A stretch of DNA of 64,000 nucleotides from Bicyclus anynana (lineage: Eukaryota; Arthropoda; Insecta; Lepidoptera; Nymphalidae). A program made the translations under genes and the position numbers. The notes beneath the pieces were generated by a model. It was not told where the DNA came from, did no database searches, and worked only from the letters and a program-made list of their open reading frames with translations. Of this stretch, positions 22,301-33,549 are shown piece after piece. Position 1 is the stretch's first letter. Every line of letters starts with the position of its first letter. The stretch covers positions 6,148,291 to 6,212,290 of the forward strand of contig NC_069090.1 of the NCBI RefSeq assembly GCF_947172395.1, read 5' to 3'.

Positions 22301-22599
22301 GAAGCTAATTGATATATAAACTCTCTTAAATAACATTTTTTCAAACGTAAAAGATACTGATCCTAGGGAACGATCCTATCAAGAATGTAACATTCACTTG
22401 CATTTAGGAAACTGTCCTTGTAAATTGTCCTTTAAAAGTATTCCTCAAAACACTCTGTTACGAAATTAGTGTTGGCGCCGTTATTTATAATGATCCCTTC
22501 GAAATTCCTGCCCTGTTCAAGGTCCAATACACGCCACCAATATATGTAGCTGTTAAGATCCATATCTTCCCTCCTGTAGATTACGTAGATTTCTACGAC
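22301..22599. other. No recognised feature
   Basis: Nothing recognised. Confidence 0.4.
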
Positions 22600-22984
22600 G
22601 TTGGCCATGCGTAAACGCGCGTCATTATACTGTCTTTATTAAGCTACTAACGCCATCTGTCGGTCATACGCTGACGAGCAAGTGAAATTGGTTATAATGT
22701 AAAGTAAAGAATTTATGATATACATCGATGTATTTAAGGAATTGAATCTGTACTTGATCCCTGATAATTTAACAATGTAAAATGTTATCTATGACGTTTT
22801 CACTTTAAATAGTACAGCACTATTTTTGACATATTATGGTAGTTGACATACCTATACGAAATTCAGATTCTATAAAACAAATGTCATCCGGTGTTTACTG
22901 GTGGATATCACACAGTAGGTAAATGATACGCATGTTTCTGCAAATAAATAAATTGATTGATTGATTGATTGATTGATTGATATT
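22600..22984 (+). mobile_element. Probable LINE 3' UTR with ATTG tail
   Basis: It ends in CAAATAAATAAATTGATTGA and further ATTG units up to 22981. The AATAAA-containing end followed by a short tandem tail is typical of a truncated non-LTR copy. Family not recognised. Confidence 0.4.
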
Positions 22985-23764
22985 TTGTCAATAGATTTGA
23001 TGTGTATTAATAAGTTGATTATAAAGGTCAAAATAGTGAATAACCCCGCTGAACAGAAAACGCTAATAGAGTGTAAATTTTGAAAGATTGTCTGAAATTG
23101 CTCTTTAATGGGATCACAGCAGCGTTACTGAAGGATTTAGAGGAGAACTGACGATTTGTCCCAGAAAAACCTTAATAAAACTATTTTTTTTAGTACATAT
23201 TTAAAATTATGGCGAATGTATTAGATTCAAGTCCTAAGGCTTAAAGGAAATTGTGTTCATTATTAAGTTATTAGTTTAAATTATCACAGTTTCTTCGTTC
23301 ATAAACAAATTAATTAAAACATAAAATATCCTGGTGCAGCTTCAAATTAAAAAAGCACTCTAAATACAAAGCAATAGAGTGTTTTCTCCAGCGCATTTCA
23401 AAGACAATGGCACTTCACTGAATTACGCAAACATCGGACGCATTATTTAATATAATTTTTATTAAAGAATGCTCAGAGGAGCGAACCTATCTCGAAACTA
23501 ATCGTCGCCTGTAATGATAGAAGCCTTCCGTAATTATTTCGAGCTACTGACTTGGCACAAAGATATAAAGAGTTGCTGGATATGGACATAGTATGCTCTG
23601 TAAGTCCGCCTCGTTGCTCAAGTGAAAGAAAAGTTTAATATTTGAAAGCACCGAGGACTCGAATGTATAACAGCTCCGATGATAGGCTAACATCGGCTAA
23701 AAATTAATATAATATACCATACCTACTATACCAATTGTACCTACTAAGTTAAATTCATGTACTT
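22985..23764. other. No recognised feature
   Basis: AT-rich; nothing recognised. Confidence 0.4.
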
Positions 23765-23941
23765 ACCTATAAAGAGGTAAAGTTTGTGAGGTTGTAAGGG
23801 ATAATCTCTGGATCTACTAACCCGGTTTCGAAAATTATTTTGCCAATAGAAAGTCAAGTTTGTTGTGAATGACATAGGCTATATTTTATACCCGTATACC
23901 CGCAAGAAAAGGTCGGGTAAAACCGCGGGGCAATCTGCTAG
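23765..23941 (+). mobile_element. Helitron-like element
   Basis: Blocks 'ggtaaagtttgtgaggttgt', 'aatctctggatctactaacc', 'gacataggctatattttata', then 'gtaaaaccgcggggcaatctg' and the terminal CTAG followed by T. The 5' boundary is approximate. Confidence 0.55.
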
Positions 23942-24059
23942 TCTCCGATATACAGAATTTAACATATTACAGATTTATTAGGTTTAAAGATTTAAATACC
24001 CAAAGCATCGGACTAAGGTACAGTTGGCCTATTTACTATTTTGGTCTTTAATATAAACC

Positions 24060-24180
24060 TGTTAAAATAAATATGAAATCAATTGACAAAATGTCATCAA
24101 CATAATGATGACATTTGTAACTTAGAATCGTTTCGTTTATGTCAACTAGCTTGTGTCAAAGATAGTGTATGAGCCTGCTG
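24060..24180. repeat. Dispersed repeat, partner at 54541-54712
   Basis: Shared blocks are 'ttaaaataaa', 'tgacatttgt', 'tatgtcaacta', 'gtcaaagatagtg' and 'gcctgctg'. An internal palindrome AAATGTCATCA/TGATGACATTT lies at about 24089-24116. Class unknown. Confidence 0.5.
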
Positions 24181-24226
24181 AGCTGTGATAGCGTCAGGCC
24201 AAAGACGTTCATGAGCACTATGTTAA

Positions 24227-24534
24227 GGGTGCTTTTCCACCAAAGATGTGCTATGCAGTTACGCTGCGAAAATATGAAATCTACGCTACGAAAATATGTG
24301 GTAGTTTCCACCAATACTAAGCTATGTGGCTGTGCGAGGATGCGCTGCTGCAAAGTAAGTACTCTGCTCTGCACATAGCTACCCACTTAGGACATAGCAG
24401 GCATCCATAGCACGCATCCTTCCATATAAAAACATATATTAGTTGAATCCGTCTCCACCAGTGTTAAGCTATGTGCACCAATGAATATGATTGGTGGATA
24501 TCAAACGTAACGTATCTCTGGTGGAAAAGCACCC
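24227..24534. mobile_element. MITE, PIF/Harbinger-like
   Basis: Exact 16-bp inverted termini, GGGTGCTTTTCCACCA at 24227 and its reverse complement ending at 24534. TAA lies on each side (24224-24226 and 24535-24537). A TAA/TTA target of 3 bp with GGG termini is the PIF/Harbinger pattern. The 308-bp body repeats the 'ccaccaatactaagctatgtg' type motif internally and has no transposase. Confidence 0.85.
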
Positions 24535-24537
24535 TAA

Positions 24538-24735
24538 CTGCGGAGTAATACAAGCCTCAAAGGCCACATCCAGTCTCTCTAAGTCAGCATCCGCCACTAT
24601 TTCATTACGGTAATCGTAATTTTTACGTAATGTTGGCCACCCCGTGATAGTATCGCGCTGATTGCGAGCTCGGCTCAGATTGCTAAACCGCGGCCGCCGT
24701 ACCCACGCTCTACCGACGAATGCCATTTTGATCAT
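24538..24735 (-). other. Orphan open frame beside the MITE
   Basis: About 66 codons on minus (MIKMAFVGRAW to AFEACITPQ), GC-richer than its surroundings, run up to the MITE insertion point. Acidic and basic residues alternate (NEIVADADLERLDVAFEAC). I recognise no family. It could be the end of an autonomous transposon ORF or a decayed exon. Confidence 0.2.
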
Positions 24736-24764
24736 CTATATCTGAGTATCTATCTATACTTATA

Positions 24765-25500
24765 ATAAATCTGTAGAGAGGTCAATTCTGTACATGAAAT
24801 ATATTTCCAAAATAACTATCAGGGGGTGATTAGTAATCGATACTGATGCCAAAAATGCAATTAGTAAAAATGTCTGTCTGTATGTTCATTATAGAAACAA
24901 AAACTACTCGACGGATTTTAACGAAACTTGGTACAATTATTCTTAATACTCCAAGGCAGGTTAAAGTATACTTTTCATCACGCTACGATCAATAGGAGCA
25001 GATCAGTAAAGGGAAATGTTGGGAAAACGGGAGAAGATACTTATTTTTAAGATTCCGTTGCGTGGTAGAGTAGGGGTAGGGTAGGAGTAAAGTAGGGGTA
25101 GGGGGGGGGACTAAAAAGCACTCTATTTAGTCGTGAAAACCATATGAAAATCCGTGTTGTAGTTTACATTTATTACAAACTGACAAACACAAAAAACGCG
25201 TTTTGATCGTGTTTTGTTCTTTAAATTTAATTCCGATGTCAACCCGTTTTTCCAACACACTCGTGAAGCACTTAATCGAGTAATCATACGCCAAAAATAC
25301 CTTACATTGTTTTGGAAAAGAGCTTATACTCTTTACACACTGCTGGAACGATATTAACCAAACACAACTAAGAACCACCGCAATGACTGCACTGGCTTTA
25401 GCAAAAAAAATTGCATCAAAATCGGTCCAACCGTTTGAGAGCTACACATATACAGACAGACATTGACGTCAAACTTAAAACACCCCTCTTTTTGCGTTGA
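24765..25500 (+). mobile_element. Degenerate transposon with GGGTA-rich tract
   Basis: Blocks common to lepidopteran dispersed repeats: 'aaactactcgacggatttta', 'acgaaacttgg', a GGGTA/GGAGTA-rich tract at about 25063-25110, then 'aaaatcggtccaaccgtttg' and 'gagctacacatatacagac'. The related CCTAC tract at 63596-63700 lies in the opposite orientation. Confidence 0.4.
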
Positions 25501-25549
25501 GGGGTTAATGAATGTAAAGCAGACAATATTTTCTCGTTATTATATTATT

Positions 25550-25772
25550 TTTTTAAATTCTTTACAAGTTAGCCCTTGACTACAATCTCACCTGATGGTA
25601 AGTGATGATGCAGTCTAAGATGGAAGCGGGCTAACTTGTTAGGAGGAGGATGAAAATCCACACCCCTTTCGGTTTCTACACGGTATCGTACTGGAACGCT
25701 AAATCGCTTGGCGGTACGTCTTTGCCGGTAGGGTGGTAACTAGCCACGGCCGAAGCCTCCCACCAGCCACAA
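25550..25772 (-). mobile_element. SINE family B, 5'-truncated
   Basis: Body from 'ctttacaagttagccc' to 'gcctcccaccagcca', then unrelated sequence. The tRNA-like head is absent. Confidence 0.9.
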
Positions 25773-26099
25773 TTATTAGTAAATAAACACAAATAAATAT
25801 AAATAATAGTTAATTATTTCATTTATTACTGATGCTAACATTGCTACTGAACAAATTTAGTTGTGTTTTTGTACAAGAAAAAGAAAAATAGCGTGTGGGT
25901 ACATTTAACAGTAGTAAGTTGGTGTTAAACAAATAAGTGATTATGTTTACACGAACACAGGTGTTAAAGTTAAATTGAGACAAGCATAATGTTGTACCTA
26001 CAACTAAGTAACGAATGTTGTTGATCAGGAAAAATATTTACGAAGGATTCCGTAGGTGGACATTTTTGATTTTTCAAAAAACTAGCATCGTACTACGAT
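25773..26099. other. No recognised feature
   Basis: AT-rich; nothing recognised. Confidence 0.4.
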
Positions 26100-26600
26100 G
26101 TTTATATCTATACTATTTTACCAGTCCATTACAGCGCCAGGCATCGTTATAGGAGTGATGATATGGAGCTTAAACCCATCACGCTGCTCCAATATAATTC
26201 GATGGGTCAATGGTGATGATGTTTTGAACTTTTGACTATTAGGTAATAGATCACTATCAGATGTTAATGATAATGACAGGTACCTCTAGCCCTTACGTCC
26301 GTCGTACGTCGTATGTCCAGGGTTCGAGACCTGGATTGGGCTAAAAGCCACTAAACGTTGGACCAAAGAGGCAGTTTTTACTATTAAATGTAATAAATAA
26401 TAATGATCGAATCCAGAAGGCTCGATGGCTTATGCTCCCCGATTACAACCGAGAGTTTTTTGAAAGAAATAAACAATAATTCTTGGCCGGACTTGGATTT
26501 GAACCCAGGTTTTCATAAACTTCATGAAGGATAGAGACGTGTTCAAGAAACTGACTGCCAACCTTCGCTAGTCGGAGAGGCACCCTAAGAAGAAGAAGAA
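26100..26600 (-). mobile_element. Degenerate SINE family D region
   Basis: 'ggagcttaaacccatcacgc' and 'agatcactatcagatgttaa' match 47175-47500. A B-box-like GGGTTCGAGACCTGG occurs on plus at 26320. A second tRNA-like piece on minus at about 26495 reads GGGTTCAAATCCAAG. Both are imperfect, so these are relics, not tRNA genes. Confidence 0.4.
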
Positions 26601-26989
26601 TATTATGTTATTGGTTTGTTAGCTAGCTCCGAGGTCTGACAATCAGATCAAGAACTTGTCCAAGAACCCTGTTTAAAGCAACTCTTACTGAATTACGCCG
26701 AAGAGATCATCAAAAACACGATGAGACGTTATTATTTCAAAAACCAGTAACGGTACCCTAACAGCTAGGTAGGCTAGGTGTTTATGGGACGGTGAGACCG
26801 GTGGCCAGTGACAATTTTACAGTAAACCATAAACGCGGTATGTACCACCGTTATCATGATTCGGCATCTTGAAAGCGTGTATAGACGTGTCGCTGAGCCA
26901 GGTACACCTGCAAACAAAAGTGTTAAAAATTATTCATCTTTTTTATACTAAAACTCAATAAAATGGTAATTAATGAATATTGATGTGAT
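26601..26989. other. No recognised feature
   Basis: Nothing recognised. Confidence 0.35.
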
Positions 26990-27065
26990 CGGTCCATCTA
27001 GTCAGTGGAGTAATCTTAGGACACCAACGTCCATCGACTTTCCCAGCTATGTACCCCGTTGATAT
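26990..27065 (-). pseudogene. Small RTE fragment
   Basis: 'ggtccatctagtcagtgg' and 'aggacaccaacgtccatcga' match the RTE tail region, with an internal deletion. Confidence 0.45.
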
Positions 27066-27759
27066 GACATTAATAACATCAAGCTGGATGTGTATGGCAT
27101 TTGATTCGAAATACCAGCAGTATCCTTGAGGCGTCTATACCTGCCATATATTTAAACACCACCAAAGTAAGGTACTCATACTAGGCAAACTTGCTCGAAT
27201 TGACCACCACTGCTTTCCATCAGAACAAAATCACTTTGTAATATTTTAACACACGATCGTGCGTTTTAATTTGTGTTTCGTTCTTTGTTTATTGTTTTCC
27301 CAATGTCGGACTACAAGGACTATAATTAATTTGAAAATTGAATTCGAGATCTTACGAGTAACTAAATAATTATTAATTATGATATTTTCCTGCGATTAAA
27401 AAAATAAGTTATCATGTAAATGTGTTAAATATATTGGCCTAGCTGTGGTGTAACAAATCGGTCATACGAAGTCCAATTACATACCTACTAATTATAATAA
27501 TATTTTTATTAAACAATTTTCTATTCAATATTACCTTCTTAGTCATACTCTCTTCTAAGAAGCCGCCATTTTTATATATCTCGTTCTTTATGTAATACGA
27601 ATAATGTATACACCTGTGATTCAAGCGGCCAGCGTGACCAGCTGGTGACATTTCACTGTCGGTACGTTTGGTCGCTGCGGTCTCATTAATATTATATTTA
27701 TTGCGTATTCTCGCAAATGTTGTGATTAAGTTTTTTTTATTAACTTTATTTACATACTA
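27066..27759. other. No recognised feature
   Basis: AT-rich; open frames here have no known motif. Confidence 0.4.
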
Positions 27760-27764
27760 GCTTA

Positions 27765-27957
27765 AGAAATTTTATATCACGTGTCTCAAACGGTGTAGGA
27801 AAAACGTCGTGAGGAAACCTGCATCCCAGAGAATTTTCTTAATTCTCTACGTGTGAAGTCTGCCAATCCGCATTAGGCCAACGTGGTGGACTAAGGCTCA
27901 ACCCCGCATTCCGAGCGGAAATTCATGCTCAACAGTGAGTCAAGTATGGGTTGATAA
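27765..27957 (+). mobile_element. SINE family A, 5'-truncated
   Basis: Starts in the body at 'aagaaattttatatcacgtg' and runs to 'gggttgataatg'. The tRNA-like head is missing. Confidence 0.85.
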
Positions 27958-27969
27958 TGTCAACACAAA

Positions 27970-28353
27970 AAATCCTACTAATTATTATTATAAACGCGAA
28001 AGTTTGTATGGATGCTTGAATGTTTGTTACTCTTTAACGCCGCTACTACTGAAGCGATTTGGCTGACATTTGGAATGGAAATAGATTTTACTCTGGATTA
28101 ACACATAGGCTTTTTATCCCGAAAAAAACTATGGTTTCCCAAGATTTGCGAAAACTGATAATTTTGATGACATGAATGTTTGTTACTCTTTCACGCCTCG
28201 ACTACTGAACCGAATTAGCTGAAATTTGGTACTAAGATATATAATAGTCTGGATTAACACATAGGCTACTTTTTATCCCGGAAAAATTTATGGTTCCCGA
28301 GGGATTTGTGAAAAATTAAATTCCACGCGGACGAAGTCGCGGGCGTCCGCTAG
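27970..28353 (+). mobile_element. Helitron-like element with duplicated core
   Basis: Starts near TATTATTATAAACGCGAAAG and ends in a perfect stem GCGGACG/CGTCCGC plus CTAG, followed by T. The core ('gaatgtttgttactctt', 'ctggattaacacataggct', 'tttttatcccg') is present twice in tandem, at about 28015-28130 and 28180-28300. No ORF is present, so it is non-autonomous. Confidence 0.65.
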
Positions 28354-28394
28354 TAATATATATGATGTGCATAATTACTTTTGTCCTAATTAAA

Positions 28395-28528
28395 CTTTAG
28401 ATAATTAAACTTAAGATATATAATAGTCTGTATTAACACATAGGCTACTTTTTGTCCTGGAAAAATCTATGGTTCCCAAGGGATTTGTGAAAAACTAAAT
28501 TACACGCGAAATCGCGAGCGTCCGCTAG
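28395..28528 (+). mobile_element. Helitron-like element, truncated copy
   Basis: Repeats only the 3' part of the element just upstream ('taagatatataatagtctg' to 'gcgagcgtccgctag'). Confidence 0.6.
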
Positions 28529-29074
28529 TCTCTAATAAAGTCGCTAATGAGCATCACTACCTATAGATATAACAGATGAAATGTTAAGATAGTGTTAATT
28601 GGTGTATACAAATTACGGATTCAACAGTTTTCCAAAGAATTATGTCAGAAAACTGGCGTGATATCGTAAGTACTTTTAACGGTTCTAAGTCAAGTTATCG
28701 TGTACTTTAGAAGAACCGCAAGTGAAAATTCATTAAAGGTCATTATTATTTAAAAAATGTAACCATAGCAACCTTTATTGACCTTTCATAGGGCTCTTTT
28801 TACAGTGATATTTGTACACATTTTTTAATTAGTTTATCGAAGTCTCGGTCAAAATCACGAATGATTTTATCGATGGTCGGAGAGTCGTAAAATCTGGAAT
28901 CCGGGTTTATAGTTTCATCTTTGAAGGCATCTAATCGCTTCCAAGTTTTATCTGCATTTATCGATATATCCTTTCTAAGTTTATTACTATTATTTAAATA
29001 TTTTAAGAAATATTTCTGTGCCTACTTAAAATTCGATTTACAACTTCATATGGCATATTTTAAATGATACCATA
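28529..29074. other. No recognised feature
   Basis: AT-rich; nothing recognised. Confidence 0.4.
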
Positions 29075-29310
29075 ACTAACGGACGCACGCGACTTCGTCC
29101 ACGTGAAGTTTAGTTTTTCACAAATCCCTCGGGAACCATGGATTTTTCCGGGACGAACAGTTGACTATGAGTTAATCCAGAGTAAAATCCATTTCTATTC
29201 CAAATTTGAGACAAATCGGTTCAGTAGTTGCGGCGTTAAAGAGCAACAAACAACCAAACAAAAATCTATGCAAACATCCATACAAACTTTCGCGTTTATA
29301 TAGTAGGATC
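29075..29310 (-). mobile_element. Helitron-like element
   Basis: Minus copy of the 27970-28353 family. It begins 'ctaacggacgcacgcgactt' and runs to 'ctttcgcgtttatatagtag'. Confidence 0.6.
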
Positions 29311-29369
29311 ATTTCTGAATGTTTCAAGTTTAGCAAGCAAGAAAGCAGCATTGCTGTATAGCAGACTGA

Positions 29370-29790
29370 AGAGCATCCCTAGTAGTGACCATGCTTCCTG
29401 AATCCACGATCGTGGGTTCGATTCCCAACTGGAAAATAGTTGTGTGATGAACATGGATCGACACCCATAAATAATTGATTTAGTGTATAAACTTAAAAAA
29501 TCCGCTATCTATTGTAGTACTCGTGTGTCTATCGGTAGTACCCATAAAAAAGGCGATAAGGCTTACTTTGGATCTAAATAGTGATGTGTGTATTGTTTAA
29601 GTATATTTATTTATTTATTATTATTTATTTGATTAATTAATTAGTTAGTAGCGTTTCGGTATGGCGCCGCGAAGATACCATCCGGGGTATGCATCAAATA
29701 AGTGTAGTTCTTCCAAGTTCGCATTGCCACTTAACATCAGGTTGGATTGCAAACTAGACACACAACTTATTTGCAAACTAGTACATCTAT
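29370..29790 (+). mobile_element. tRNA-derived SINE, family C, degraded
   Basis: A B-box region GTGGGTTCGATTCCCAACTG at about 29411 is followed by 'tgtgtgatgaacatgg', 'taaggcttactttggatcta' and 'gtgatgtgtgtattg', with a TTTA-rich tract. The end (about 29640-29790) resembles a damaged family B body. Confidence 0.55.
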
Positions 29791-29887
29791 AAAAAAAAAA
29801 TTAATAATGATAAAAGTTGGTACGTGACTTTGAAAGTTTCAAATCAATATTTTTATATATCAGCTAGTACCTTAACATTAGTTTTAG

Positions 29888-30155
29888 TCATCATCATCAT
29901 TATCAACCCATATTCGGCACTGCTGAGCTCGAGTCTCCTCTCAGAATGAGAGGGGTTAGGCCAATAGTCCACCACGCTGGCCCAATGCGAATTGGCAAAC
30001 TTCACACACGCAGAGAATTAAGAAAATTCTCAGATATGCAGGTTTCCTCACGATGTTTTCCTTCACCGTTTGAGACACGTGATATTTAATTTCTTAAAAT
30101 GCACACAACTGAAAAGTTGGAGGTGCATGCCCCGGAGGTCATATCTACTGGGTTG
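29888..30155 (-). mobile_element. SINE family A, deleted in the head
   Basis: The body is intact. The B-box segment between 'gcatgccccgga' and 'ggtcatatctactggg' is deleted. Confidence 0.85.
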
Positions 30156-30890
30156 AATTTTCAGTTTAAGTACATATTTAAAATAAACTAAAGCACCCAT
30201 TTATTAGAAACACTTTCTAAATGTTTAAACCGATAGAAATATTTTCAATCGATAAAAATTGTGATTTAATCAAACGCCCCAACCGCGGGTTTCGATCTCA
30301 TTACCCTACCACCGCAACACACGCGATGGCGATCAAAAACAATTATGAAAGCAATAACAAGGTATATTAATGTCCCTTTATATTCAACTGTGTGCCAGAA
30401 CCCAGTTTTCCGAGAATATCGCGCCGAGACGTATAACGTACGTGCATCGGATCTTTACCGATTTTTATCGAAATCGAAACGAGTTTTTTGGGTAGGAACC
30501 ATTAAAAAATCTCGCCGGCGATTCGACGAACAATAAAATTTTATGTCTCTATCTAAACTCATATGATCGAACGCGATAAAAATTGATTTTTTTTAACCCC
30601 AAGCGCAAGCGGTAGCATTTCTTCACGCGCCTTTTCTGTTTTACACGAAATTAAAGGGTTAAGTTTCTACTACTTGGAAATCTACTCACAGATGTTCATA
30701 GTTAAATTAAGAATGTTTTCTTTCTAATGCGCTCATGTTTATGATTTTGTAGACTTTCAACAAAAATGCCTTTGAAAATCTTTAATTTGTTCCCTAAAAA
30801 ATAGGGGCATTTTCGGGTGAATGATAGTTATTCTAATATTGCTAATTATCCCTTGAAAAAAAAGAAAATAGACTCACATTCTCATCTACA
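30156..30890. other. Possible single-copy non-coding DNA
   Basis: 30340-30620 is less AT-rich and matches no repeat elsewhere in the window. The 63-codon frame (30345-30536) shows no known motif. Confidence 0.3.
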
Positions 30891-31082
30891 TCTATACTAA
30901 TATTATAAAGCTGAAGAGTTTGTTTGTTTGATTGAACGCGCTAATCTCAGGAACTACTGGTCCGATTTGAAAAATTCTTTCAGTGTTAGATAGCCCATTT
31001 ATTGAAGCTATAAGCTGTATATTATCTCCGTATTCCTACAGAAACGGGAACTACGCGGGTCAAACCGCGCGTTGTCAGCTAG
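30891..31082 (+). mobile_element. Helitron-like element, complete-looking
   Basis: Starts TCTATACTAATATTATAAAG and ends CGCGCGTTGTCAGCTAG followed by T. Gives the unbroken version of the element that is split at 36477/46849: 'ctcaggaactactggtccga' then 'aaaaattctttcagtg'. Confidence 0.65.
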
Positions 31083-31187
31083 TATTAGATAAGAAAGTAA
31101 ATGCACTCGAACTGAAAGTCAAACATAGCACCTTCCAATGGCAAATTAAGGCATTCCCAAAAGCTAAAAAATGTCTTAAGCTTGGTA
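31083..31187. other. No recognised feature
   Basis: Short gap; the 89-codon frame at 30983-31252 spans a Helitron-like end and a MITE and is chance. Confidence 0.5.
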
Positions 31188-31195
31188 AGGTCAAA

Positions 31196-31423
31196 CAGGG
31201 CCGGCCAGTCCATACGGCGAACGGAGCGGTCGCTCCAGGCGCAAAATCCTAGAGGGCGCCAAAATGGTAAAGAAAAATAAAAGAAATTTCTTTCTTTTCG
31301 ATTGTCTATATTAGGTTAGGCTACGAACTTTTCAAATGTCCCTAGTATTATGTTAGGAGCAAACAGGAGAGGCGCCATAATTGGATCTCGCTCCATTCTA
31401 AAATTTACTTCGGGCCGGCGCTG
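31196..31423. mobile_element. MITE, hAT-like
   Basis: The termini are CAGGGCCGGCC and, on the other strand, CAGCGCCGGCCC. AGGTCAAA is present on both sides (31188-31195 and 31424-31431). An 8-bp target duplication with CAG-type ends is the hAT signature. The 228-bp body has no ORF of note. Confidence 0.88.
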
Positions 31424-31431
31424 AGGTCAAA

Positions 31432-32732
31432 ACTATATCCCGAATGAATTTTATCACTACCAAAATGTCTCGAAAACAATATATACCACCTACATAGGTA
31501 CACAAAACCCCGTATTAACATAAGGTGTTCGCTACAAAGTTGGTGAGGCAATATTTTATCACTTCTTGACTGCTAATAGCCAATAGGATTTTGCACCGCC
31601 GGAGCGCGGGGCTTCGGCAAGTCATTAGAGGCATAATTCAAGTAATAAACACCCCGATAAATATCAAAACCCTTTCTCTAAACTTGGGGGAGCGTCTGTT
31701 GTGACAATGTTGAAGAAGTTTCTTGTGACTTCCGAAAATAGGAGGCGTTTGTTGTGTGGGTGTTTTTGGTTGTATCTACATTTTATTACATGTAACTTGT
31801 GTGTGAGTTTCCGATTTCATCGAACTTTCTTCAATTGCAAACTTTTTATTTAATTGGCCCCTGTTTCTGGGCTCAAATTGTGGAAACTATTAGAACCAAT
31901 TCTTGAAGTTTGAATGAATTTTGCTTGTATATCTAAAATACTGAATCAGCTTCTATGGAGAAGGGATATATCTGATGGTGGTGTTGAAAGGCGGATAAAG
32001 GAACTCCTAAAGTAATTTAGACTAAACCCATAGAGTACAGTTGAGAAGATGGTTCATTTTGTTTTGACATATCCTTTGGTTGTGGTTAATATTAAAGCAT
32101 TTATACTGCTTGTTTTTATTCAATATATTTTAAACAATGGCCCAATAATAACGCTGGTGCAGTCCCATAAAGAGCTTTTAGCAATCAAAAAAAAAAAAAA
32201 ATAAAGAACCACATTACATAAATCTTGCTGCATAAAGTCTCACATCTTTGATAAAAATAAAATACAAATTTTTCATCTAGCACCAGTGTAAAATAATTTC
32301 GACGGAACCCGTCCCCGGCACGTGGTCGGTAATTCAGCGGGACGCAATAAATTTCCTATGGACGCCATTCTCCGCCAAAAACCCATTGTTTCTAATCGAA
32401 ATGGAATTCCTAGAGTAATTATCTGAACCCTTTCTAGCACTAAATTTTAACCGTATAGCAATTAACACGATATTTGGGATGTGTCGCTTTATGGGCAGTC
32501 GTCTAATTGACGCCATGCTTGGGGTCAAATCTATTAATAATTGTGCATTAGCTAGGTCGTGGGACAGCTATTTTGTCCGTTCTATTCGTCTATCTACACT
32601 AATTCGGGTCTTAATAGCTTTGGTAGATGTATGAAGCAAATTAAAATCCGGTAGCATTTTTTTTGACTTCGCTAAATCAGGAATAATTAATTTATCAATT
32701 CAAATTATGTTTTCCAAGTAAATATACATTGT
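31432..32732. other. No gene recognised
   Basis: AT-rich with an A run at about 32188-32201. The 32280-32540 part is less AT-rich and looks unique in the window. Nothing recognised. Confidence 0.35.
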
Positions 32733-32945
32733 AAGAAATTAAATATCACGTGTCCTTAACGGTAAAGGAAAAACATCGTGAGGACCTGCATACCAAAGAA
32801 TTTTCTTAATTCTCTGCGTGTGTGAAGTCTGCCAATCCGCATTGGGCCTGCGTGGTGTAGTGTTGGCCTAACCCCTTTCATTCTGAAACTCGAGCTCAGC
32901 AGTGAGCCGAATATGGGTTGATAATGATAATGATGGTGATGATTC
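32733..32945 (+). mobile_element. SINE family A, 5'-truncated
   Basis: Body from 'aagaaattaaatatcacgtg' to a GATAATGATGGTGATGAT tail. Confidence 0.9.
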
Positions 32946-33011
32946 ATTGTAGAAAGTTGAAAGATCAGTGATCAGTTTTTTTGAAGGTGCAGGTACGGTA
33001 CTTTAGGACTG

Positions 33012-33358
33012 TTTTTTTTTTTTTTTTTTTTTTTATTACTTACAAGTTAGCCCTTGACTACAATCTCACCTGATGGTAAGTGATGATGCAGTCTAAGGTG
33101 GAAGCGGACTAACTTGTTAGGAGGAGGATGAAAATCCACACCCCTTTCGGTTTCTACACGACATCGTACCGGAACGCTAAATCGCTTGGCGGTACGTCTT
33201 TGCCGGTAGGGTGGTAACTAGCCACGGCCGAAGCCTCCCACCAGCCAGACCTGGACAAATTAAGAAAATCTCAATCTGCCCAGCCGGGGATCGAACCCAG
33301 GACCTCCGTCTTGTAAATTCACCGCGCGTACCACTGCGCCGCGGAGGCCGTCAAAACT
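33012..33358 (-). mobile_element. SINE family B, complete with A tail
   Basis: Best copy in the window. On minus it reads the head 'gacggcctccgcggcgcagt', the B box GGGTTCGATCCCCGG, the full body, and an A tail of more than 20 (T run at about 33012-33034 on plus). A long A tail differs from the GAT tail of family A, so a different LINE probably moves it. Confidence 0.92.
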
Positions 33359-33549
33359 GTGGTGTTTGGAGATCCCTACATGCTAAGGTGTTAAAAACTA
33401 GGTAATAATGAAATATAAACTTGCCAACAGAACGTAGCCAGATTCTTTCGTCTTTACAAATCTATACGTTATAAGTATACCTACTATCTTTTGCCCAAGA
33501 CTTCACTCGCAAAGTTTAGGTTTGTCAATCAATTCAGGTTGTCAATCGT

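Noticed and set aside
26300..26350. tRNA gene
   Set aside because: Only a B-box-like T arm is visible; no full cloverleaf, and surrounding blocks match a SINE relic.
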